A stretch of DNA of 64,000 nucleotides. Source: Collinsella aerofaciens. GTDB taxonomy: Bacteria; Actinomycetota; Coriobacteriia; Coriobacteriales; Coriobacteriaceae. The stretch covers positions 3,432-67,431 of the forward strand of contig JAJXHK010000008.1 of the NCBI GenBank assembly GCA_021639365.1, read 5' to 3'. Numbering within the stretch: the first letter of the stretch is position 1; every line of letters begins with the position of its first letter. Shown piece by piece: positions 58,470 to 64,000 of the stretch. The notes beneath the pieces were generated by a model, which saw only the letters and a list, made by a program, of their open reading frames with translations, had not been told where the DNA came from and searched no databases. The position numbers and the translations under genes are program-made.

Positions 58470-59894
58470 CTAGCACACACCTTCCACAAAGCGGTCGAGC
58501 TCAACAAAGCGGGAACCCTTGACCAGTACAACATCATGTTTTTCAAGCGCGCCGCCCATGCGGTCGAGCACCTGCTGATAATCGGAGAACACCTGGATGC
58601 GGTCCTCGTCCATGCCCATCATGCGTGCGGCATCGGCCATAAGCTGGGCCAGCTCACCACCCACGCACGCCAGCATGTCGAGCTTCTTGGCGGCGGCATA
58701 GGCGCCCACGAGCTCATGCATGCGAGGAGCCTCATCGCCCATCTCGCCCATCTCGCCCAGGATCGCCATGCGAGACCCCGCACACGAAAGCGAGCACAGC
58801 AGATCGAGGCCAGCAGCCATGGATTCGGCACTGGCGTTATAGGAGTCATCGATGACGCGTGCACCGCTCTTGGCGCGCTTGATCTCCTGGCGGTGTCCGG
58901 TGATCGTGAGACCCCTAAAGGCAGCATCGATCTGCTCGGGCGTCACGCCCAGGCGATAGGCAACCGCGGCGGCCTTAACGGCATTAGGAACGGACTGCAC
59001 GCCGGGGATGGCAAGCATGGTATCGATCGTCTCACCCTGGCCAAAATCGAGCGTAAAGACCGGACGGCCTTCGTCATCAACACGAATGTCGCGGGCACGG
59101 ACCTCATCATCGTCCGAGACGCCGGCCAGCATCACGTCGATACCAGCAGGCTGGGCGAACGTGTCGCGAATGAACGGCGTAAAGTCGTCCTCGCCGCCCA
59201 AAACCAGCAGCGGCAAATAGTCGCCGGCGGCGCACATGCCCTGGACAATCTCGGCCTTAGCGCGGGCGATGTTCTCGCGGCTGCCCAAAATGCCGATATG
59301 AGAGGTGCCGATCTTGCTCACGATGGCAAGGTTGGGATTGGCAGACTTAGACAGGCGCTCGATCTCGTGGAAATGGTTCATGCCCATCTCGAGCACCAGG
59401 ACCTCGGTATCGGCCGGAGCGGAAAGCACCGTGAGCGGCATGCCGATCAGGTTATTGAAATTGCCCTTGGTGGCCCAGACACGATAGCGCTTGGCGAGCA
59501 CAGCGGCGAGCACGTCCTTGGTCGTCGTCTTGCCGATGGAACCGGTAATGCCAACGACCAGGCAGCCAAGCTCCAGGCGATACGCGTGCGCCAAACGCAG
59601 CAGAAACTCCTCGGGATCATCGGTCAGCAAGATGGCACAGCCCTTGTCCTGCGCCAGCGAGACCAGCTCGGCCTCAGGCTCACGCGTCATCACGACGGCG
59701 CCGGCACCCGACTGGACGGCACGGGAAGCAAAATCATTGCCGTCGACGTTTTCACCGGGAAAGGCGACGAAAATCGTCCCTTCCTCGACCTGGCGCGAGT
59801 CGATAACGCACCCGCGGCATACCCGATCGACTTCTCCCGTCACGGTTCGGGCCCCTGTTGCGGCCGCGAGGTTGTTGACGGCGATCTCTATCAT
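58470..59894 (-). CDS. murF: UDP-MurNAc-tripeptide-D-alanyl-D-alanine ligase
   Basis: A 474-residue Mur ligase that adds D-Ala-D-Ala. The ATP loop GSIGKTTTKD, KGNFNNLIGMPLTVL, MGMNHFHEIERLSK and DDSYNASAESM are the family motifs. It follows ftsI directly on the strand across 128 bases; murE, which normally sits between them, is not here, so the meso-DAP or lysine ligase must be elsewhere. GGGGAGC precedes the ATG. Confidence 0.97.
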   Translation of the reverse strand: MIEIAVNNLAAATGARTVTGEVDRVCRGCVIDSRQVEEGTIFVAFPGENVDGNDFASRAVQSGAGAVVMTREPEAELVSLAQDKGCAILLTDDPEEFLLRLAHAYRLELGCLVVGITGSIGKTTTKDVLAAVLAKRYRVWATKGNFNNLIGMPLTVLSAPADTEVLVLEMGMNHFHEIERLSKSANPNLAIVSKIGTSHIGILGSRENIARAKAEIVQGMCAAGDYLPLLVLGGEDDFTPFIRDTFAQPAGIDVMLAGVSDDDEVRARDIRVDDEGRPVFTLDFGQGETIDTMLAIPGVQSVPNAVKAAAVAYRLGVTPEQIDAAFRGLTITGHRQEIKRAKSGARVIDDSYNASAESMAAGLDLLCSLSCAGSRMAILGEMGEMGDEAPRMHELVGAYAAAKKLDMLACVGGELAQLMADAARMMGMDEDRIQVFSDYQQVLDRMGGALEKHDVVLVKGSRFVELDRFVEGVC

Positions 59895-60022
59895 TGCAGC
59901 TCCCCTGTAAACCTAAATAATGCTATCGGCGTATTGTATCCCAGCGCCGCGCATGCGTGGTGCAGGGCATGTGAACACCCCTCATATGGGACAACAAACC
60001 ACGCCCCAAAGATTGTAACCCC

Positions 60023-61888
60023 CTACTTCGTGTGCGGGATGCCCAGCACGTCGAGCGCGTTGGCCATAATGGACTGGAACGGCACCGCAGCGGCATCTGA
60101 GCCGCTCGGCGTTCCGTCGAGCGTGATATAGCACAGCACCTTGGGCGATTGTGCCGGTGCAAAGCCCATAAAGGACGACATGTAGTTCTCCTTGAGGTAG
60201 CCGCCGTTCTCGTCGGCACGTTCGGCCGTACCGGTCTTACCCGCCACGTCATAGCCGTCAACCGCGCCGCCAACGCCCGTTCCCTCCGACACGACCGTCT
60301 GCATGCACGATGTCACCTGGGATGCGGCGTCCTCCGAAATCGCGCGCTCGCCTTCGCCCCAGTCCTTCTCGTCGCCTTTGCTGGACTTATAGAAGTGCGG
60401 GGTCATCATCACGCCGCCGTTGGCGATGCCGCCCACGGCACGTGCGATCTCAATCGGCGAGACAGACAGCGCCTGTCCAAAGCTCATCGAGCCCAGCGTG
60501 GCGCCGTCATACTGGTCACGCTCCTTGACGATGCCCAGGCTCTCGCCCGGAAAATCGACACCAGAGCTGTGACCGATGCCCCACTTGTCCACATAGGCGG
60601 CAAAGTCGTCGGCACCGATCTTGCGCCCCACCAGGACAAATCCCACGTTGGACGAACGGCGCATCATCTCGCGCACATCCATGGTCATGGCGTAGTCGCG
60701 CTTGTCGGCATCGGTGACGGTATCGTCGCCCACCTTGATGCTCGCCGGCACCTCAAACGACGTACTCGACCGCACGACACCCAAGTCGAAGCCGGCGCCC
60801 GCCACGAGCGTCTTAAAGACCGAGCCGGGCTCGTAGGCGTCGGTGACCAGGCGCAGGTTCATATCCTCGGTCTTGGCGTTTTCCAAATTGGTCTGGTCGT
60901 AGGTCGGATACGAGCAGGCTGCCAAGATCTCGCCTGTCGTAGGATCGGTGACCAGCGCCGAGCCGTTCTTGGCCTTTGTCTTCTCGACAGCCTCTGCCAG
61001 GGCATCCTCGGCCGCACGCTGGATATTGACGTCGAGCGTCGTCACGATATCAACGCCGTCGACCGCAGCCACCTTTTTATAGGCACCGCCCGCGATATAG
61101 CTGCCGTCCCTCGCGCGCTCGCGTACGAGAGAACCGTTCGTGCCGGTCAGAAGCTTGTTGTATTGCTTTTCGAGACCCGTCAAGCCGTCGTTGTCTACAT
61201 TCACTACACCCAGCACCTGCGATGCCAGATTGCCGTATGGATATACGCGCTTCATGGCCTGCTCAAAAAGCACGCCGGGCAGGTTCTTCTTCTCCAGCGC
61301 CGCAGCGTCGTCTTCGTCCACCTGGCGCTTGATATACACCCAGGTTCCATCGGACTCAACGAGCTTGCGACAGGTCTTTTTATCGATTCCAGTTGCCTTG
61401 ACCAGCGCCGACACCGTCTTGTCAACATCCTCGACAAGCTGCGGGTTCACGGCGATGTTGCGACATTCGACCGACGACGCCAGCACGTTACCGTTGCGGT
61501 CGTAGATGGTGCCGCGTTTGGCATAGAGGGTCTGCGCAAGCAGGCGGCGCGCATCGGCACGCTCGCGCAGTTTATCGGCTTCGACAATTTGATAGTCGGC
61601 AAGGCGAAAGACGCCCAAGCCCAAGCCAAGCCCAATGAATCCCATGACGGCTTTGCGGCGAGGCAGAGGCGCGCCTGTGAGCCATTCGGTCGACGAACTC
61701 TTGCGCGACCTGGTGTTATGCACTTGAGGGCCGCCCGAGCCGCGAAGTCGCGACGCCGGGTCGTTGCCACGGGACTGCCCGGCGTTGTAAGATTGCCGAC
61801 CCGTTCCTTGATAACCAGAACGTCCCCGCGACGAGGGACGTCCAGAACCGCGGCCCCCATCGGAACCGCGGCGATAGTCATTTGTCAT
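60023..61888 (-). CDS. ftsI: Septal peptidoglycan transpeptidase FtsI/PBP3
   Basis: A 621-residue class B penicillin-binding protein. Residues 1-75 are basic and disordered, one membrane helix is at about 80-97 (VMGFIGLGLGLGVFRLA), the pedestal domain includes RGTIYDRNGNVLA, and the transpeptidase domain has SVFK with the active serine, SSN and KTGT. It crosslinks wall at the septum with FtsW. The ribosome site is weak. It lies 17 bases behind the FtsL-like gene. Confidence 0.95.
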   Translation of the reverse strand: MTNDYRRGSDGGRGSGRPSSRGRSGYQGTGRQSYNAGQSRGNDPASRLRGSGGPQVHNTRSRKSSSTEWLTGAPLPRRKAVMGFIGLGLGLGVFRLADYQIVEADKLRERADARRLLAQTLYAKRGTIYDRNGNVLASSVECRNIAVNPQLVEDVDKTVSALVKATGIDKKTCRKLVESDGTWVYIKRQVDEDDAAALEKKNLPGVLFEQAMKRVYPYGNLASQVLGVVNVDNDGLTGLEKQYNKLLTGTNGSLVRERARDGSYIAGGAYKKVAAVDGVDIVTTLDVNIQRAAEDALAEAVEKTKAKNGSALVTDPTTGEILAACSYPTYDQTNLENAKTEDMNLRLVTDAYEPGSVFKTLVAGAGFDLGVVRSSTSFEVPASIKVGDDTVTDADKRDYAMTMDVREMMRRSSNVGFVLVGRKIGADDFAAYVDKWGIGHSSGVDFPGESLGIVKERDQYDGATLGSMSFGQALSVSPIEIARAVGGIANGGVMMTPHFYKSSKGDEKDWGEGERAISEDAASQVTSCMQTVVSEGTGVGGAVDGYDVAGKTGTAERADENGGYLKENYMSSFMGFAPAQSPKVLCYITLDGTPSGSDAAAVPFQSIMANALDVLGIPHTK

Positions 61889-61905
61889 ACTCAGCTACCG
61901 TCTTG

Positions 61906-62376
61906 CTACTGAGCGGTCGCGGTCGCGTTGGCGCCCGCGGCTGCATCCTGCGAAAAGTCAAGTGTAACGCTCTCACTGGGCTCCACCATGCCATAAGCGC
62001 CCGCAAGGTCGCGAATGCGCGTGTCGGCGCCATAGACCGAGTGCATGACCTCCAGATCGGAGCTCTCATCGGTCGCCTTTTCGAGCGTGTTGGTAAGCTC
62101 GGCGTTGCTGTTGAGCACCTGGGCCGTAACGCCGGCGAGTGCCACGCGGGCGACGCCGATCGTCATGAAGATAGCCGCAATGATGCAAAACGTTTTAAGA
62201 ACGCTCATGAAAACCGGGCTTACCGCCTGGTTTGCCTGACGGCCCGCGCCCGTGTAGACATCAAAGCGCGGCGTGCGCTGCTCACGGGGAGCAACGGGAG
62301 CCTGCGGCGTCTCACGATAGGCGGGCATGGCGTTCATATCATAGGCGAGTGCTGCGCTTGAAGTGTTGTAGCCCAT
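61906..62376 (-). CDS. ftsL: FtsL-like division protein
   Basis: A 156-residue bitopic membrane protein. Residues 1-55 are cytoplasmic and Pro/Gln-rich, one helix is at about 57-82 (FMSVLKTFCIIAAIFMTIGVARVALA), then a short coiled coil (AQVLNSNAELTNTLEKATDESSDLE) and an acidic tail with DFSQDAAAG. Size, topology and place between rsmH and ftsI identify it as FtsL, which has little sequence conservation. It would join FtsQ and FtsB. The call rests on position and topology. Confidence 0.8.
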   Translation of the reverse strand: MGYNTSSAALAYDMNAMPAYRETPQAPVAPREQRTPRFDVYTGAGRQANQAVSPVFMSVLKTFCIIAAIFMTIGVARVALAGVTAQVLNSNAELTNTLEKATDESSDLEVMHSVYGADTRIRDLAGAYGMVEPSESVTLDFSQDAAAGANATATAQ

Positions 62377-62466
62377 GATATGCCGCCTCCCATCCCGAGT
62401 ACGTTGGTAGTGTGTTTAAGCTTCGTTTATGGTGCGAGCGGGAGGTCCAATATCGCGCGGTCGCGC

Positions 62467-63432
62467 CTACAGACGCTGCGCCACGCGGATTTTGGCTGAT
62501 CTCGCCCGAGGGTTGCGCTCAACCTCATCAGGCTGGGCAACCAAGGGTTTGCGGGTGATGACCTTGAGTATCGGCACGTTGCCGCACACGCACACCGGAA
62601 TCTCCGGCGGACACGTGCACCCCTGGCTCATCTCCTTAAAGTGGTTCTTTACGATACGGTCCTCGAGCGAGTGATACGAGATGACGCAGATACGTCCGCC
62701 CGGGTTGAGCCACCTGGTGGCGGCATCAAGCCCTCGTTCGAGCACATCGAGCTCGTGATTGACCTCGATGCGAATGGCCTGGAAACTTTTCTTGGCCGGG
62801 TGTCCGCCATGCCGACGAGCGGCAGCCGGGATACCCGCCTTGATGATCTCGACAAATTGGCCGGTGGTTTCGATCGGTTCTTGCTCGCGGCGGCGCACGA
62901 TCTCGCGCGCGATCTGCGAGGCGAACTTCTCTTCGCCGTAGACGCGTAGAATCCGGGCGAGGTCGTGTTCGTTATAGGTGTTGATGACCTCAGCTGCGTT
63001 TAAGGTGTTATTACCCGGATCCATCCGCATGTCCAATGGGGCGTCCTCGTTATACGAAAAGCCCCTGCCAGGGATATCGAGTTGCGGTGACGAAACGCCC
63101 AAATCGAACAGGAAGCCATCGACCCCGGGCACCTCGGCCGAGCAAAGCAGCTCGTCCAAGTCGCCGAAGTTGCCCTTCAGCAGCTGGTGCGGAACGCCGG
63201 GAACCTCGCGGTCCAGACGGGCGCCAGCGGCCTCGAGGGCCATGTCGTCCTGATCGACGCCGAGCAAAAGGCCCGTCTCCCCCACCTGCGCGGCCATCTT
63301 TACCGAATGGCCGGCACCGCCAAGGGTGCAATCGCAGACAACGGAGCCTCTCTTTAGCCGCAGCGACTCAAGCACTTCGCCGAGCATGACAGGTTCATGC
63401 CGATATTCTTGTGTCAAGATCCCACGCTCCAT
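62467..63432 (-). CDS. rsmH: 16S rRNA m4C1402 methyltransferase
   Basis: A 321-residue S-adenosylmethionine-dependent enzyme that methylates C1402 in the ribosomal decoding centre. The SAM loop VCDCTLGGAGHS (33-44) and GVDQD, the FDLGVSSPQLD motif, DMRMDP, FQAIRIEVNHEL and VISYHSLEDRIVK are characteristic. A CxCPP...CVC cysteine cluster near residue 272 is present. The family length is normal. It follows mraZ by 20 bases as usual. Confidence 0.97.
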   Translation of the reverse strand: MERGILTQEYRHEPVMLGEVLESLRLKRGSVVCDCTLGGAGHSVKMAAQVGETGLLLGVDQDDMALEAAGARLDREVPGVPHQLLKGNFGDLDELLCSAEVPGVDGFLFDLGVSSPQLDIPGRGFSYNEDAPLDMRMDPGNNTLNAAEVINTYNEHDLARILRVYGEEKFASQIAREIVRRREQEPIETTGQFVEIIKAGIPAAARRHGGHPAKKSFQAIRIEVNHELDVLERGLDAATRWLNPGGRICVISYHSLEDRIVKNHFKEMSQGCTCPPEIPVCVCGNVPILKVITRKPLVAQPDEVERNPRARSAKIRVAQRL

Positions 63433-63452
63433 CCGTTACCCGTGCCTTGCCC

Positions 63453-63887
63453 TTACGAGAAGAAGAGGTCCAGCAGGGCCTCATCGTCATCGTCCTCATC
63501 GGCCGCGGCGCGATCCCAAACCTCAAGGTGGTCGTAGTTGCCCACAACCGTGACCTCGCGGTCGAGGTTCACCTGCTTGCGGAGAGACTCGGAAAGACCG
63601 ATACGACCGGCGCTGTCCACGTCCATCGACGTGGTGCGCTTGTTGATCGCCCTCATGAGCTTCTGGTCGTTGATGTCACGCGGGTTAAAACCCTCGTGGC
63701 CCTCACGACCCGCGAAGAGTCCTTCGACCCACTTATCGAAGGCCTCGGCAGAGAACACGTACAGAGCATCGACATCCAGGGCTTTGAACACGCGAACGTG
63801 CTCTCCAAGCTCCTCGCGAAGGGGTGCAGGCAGGGACAGACGACCTTTTGCATCGAGATTGCGCTCGTATGCACCCGTCATTCCCAT
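63453..63887 (-). CDS. mraZ: Transcriptional regulator MraZ
   Basis: A 144-residue DNA-binding protein made of two AbrB-like swapped-hairpin repeats, each with a DxxGR motif: ERNLDAKGRLSLPAPLRE (8-25) and SMDVDSAGRIGLSESLRK. It represses or tunes the dcw cluster by binding upstream of itself. The acidic tail (EDDDDEALLDLFFS) is usual. GAGGGGAGGG precedes the ATG at 63885-63887. It is the first gene of the cluster. Confidence 0.97.
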   Translation of the reverse strand: MGMTGAYERNLDAKGRLSLPAPLREELGEHVRVFKALDVDALYVFSAEAFDKWVEGLFAGREGHEGFNPRDINDQKLMRAINKRTTSMDVDSAGRIGLSESLRKQVNLDREVTVVGNYDHLEVWDRAAADEDDDDEALLDLFFS

Positions 63888-63923
63888 GTGCGCCCTCCCC
63901 TCGGTTACTCAGATGGCACGTAC

Positions 63924-64000
63924 GCGGGGAACCACCCCGCCTGTCGACGTCATCAATAATATGGGGAACTGCCCCATTTTTCAACACCTTTCCCCACCCC
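63924..64000 (-). promoter_or_regulatory. dcw promoter with two GGGG palindromes, likely MraZ sites
   Basis: On the minus strand TTGAAA (63979-63984), exactly 17 bases, then TATTAT (63956-63961) form a strong promoter. GGGGAACNNCCCC occurs at 63924-63940 (GCGGGGAACCACCCCGC) and 63961-63977 (ATGGGGAACTGCCCCAT); the latter fills the promoter spacer and the former lies about 20 bases downstream of -10. A GGGGTGGGGAAAGG stretch (63987-64000) resembles known MraZ boxes. Confidence 0.65.

Noticed and set aside
56211..61912. Long plus-strand open frames (587-670 codons) opposite murD, mraY, murF and ftsI
   Set aside because: They are antisense to well-conserved genes, give His/Asp/Gly/Arg-rich low-similarity proteins and lack ribosome sites; they result from high GC and codon bias.

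Overview
The window looks like a high-GC, gene-dense chromosome segment from an anaerobic gut actinobacterium of the class Coriobacteriia, most like Collinsella. This is inferred from gene content: a dcw cluster without ftsA that ends at ftsZ, the SepF/YggT/DivIVA set, many PTS and LacI/DeoR sugar genes, a type A RNase P RNA, and split transketolase. No rRNA, tRNA, insertion sequence, prophage or CRISPR array was seen. Most genes lie on the minus strand.

Layout. 1-3.2 kb: the tail of a C-GCAxxG-C-C protein, yigZ, the RNase P RNA and rpsA. 3.5-7.6 kb: a HAD phosphatase, then a DeoR regulator beside a PTS EIIBC and a TIM-barrel isomerase/epimerase. 7.9-14.1 kb: cysteine desulfidase, rpiB, ndk, argH, an unrecognised 56-residue gene and argG. 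14.7-18.1 kb: a HAD-IIB phosphatase, a LacI regulator, and a convergent rpe-rpiB operon whose upstream region holds three LacI-type operators. 18.6-23.8 kb: polA, an M18 aminopeptidase and yaaA. 24-31 kb: a LacI-controlled operon (alsE-like epimerase, EIIA, EIIC, EIIB, transaldolase, both transketolase halves). Together these would import a sugar as its phosphate and feed it through epimerisation into the non-oxidative pentose phosphate pathway. 31-34 kb: TPP riboswitch, thiC, thiD. 34-40 kb: SGNH hydrolase, a PARG-like protein, a BI-1 family protein, a Pit transporter with its PhoU-like partner, and a nitroreductase.

40-64 kb is an almost continuous minus-strand division and wall region: mraZ, rsmH, ftsL, ftsI, murF, mraY, murD, ftsW, murG, murC, murB, ftsQ, ftsZ, pgeF, then pstSCAB-phoU, then yggS, sepF, yggT, divIVA. 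The phosphate operon sits inside what is usually one ftsZ-pgeF-yggS-sepF block. pgeF is translationally coupled to pstS and has two PHO-box-like 11-bp repeats upstream. murE is missing from its usual place between ftsI and murF.

The spacers are unusually rich in structure. There are three copies of a 65-67 bp palindromic element whose stems covary, three long inverted repeats (one with perfect 33-bp arms), tandem 62-bp and 18-bp repeats, several operator sets, and a terminator-like hairpin inside an operon leader. yggT appears to start at an ATC codon.
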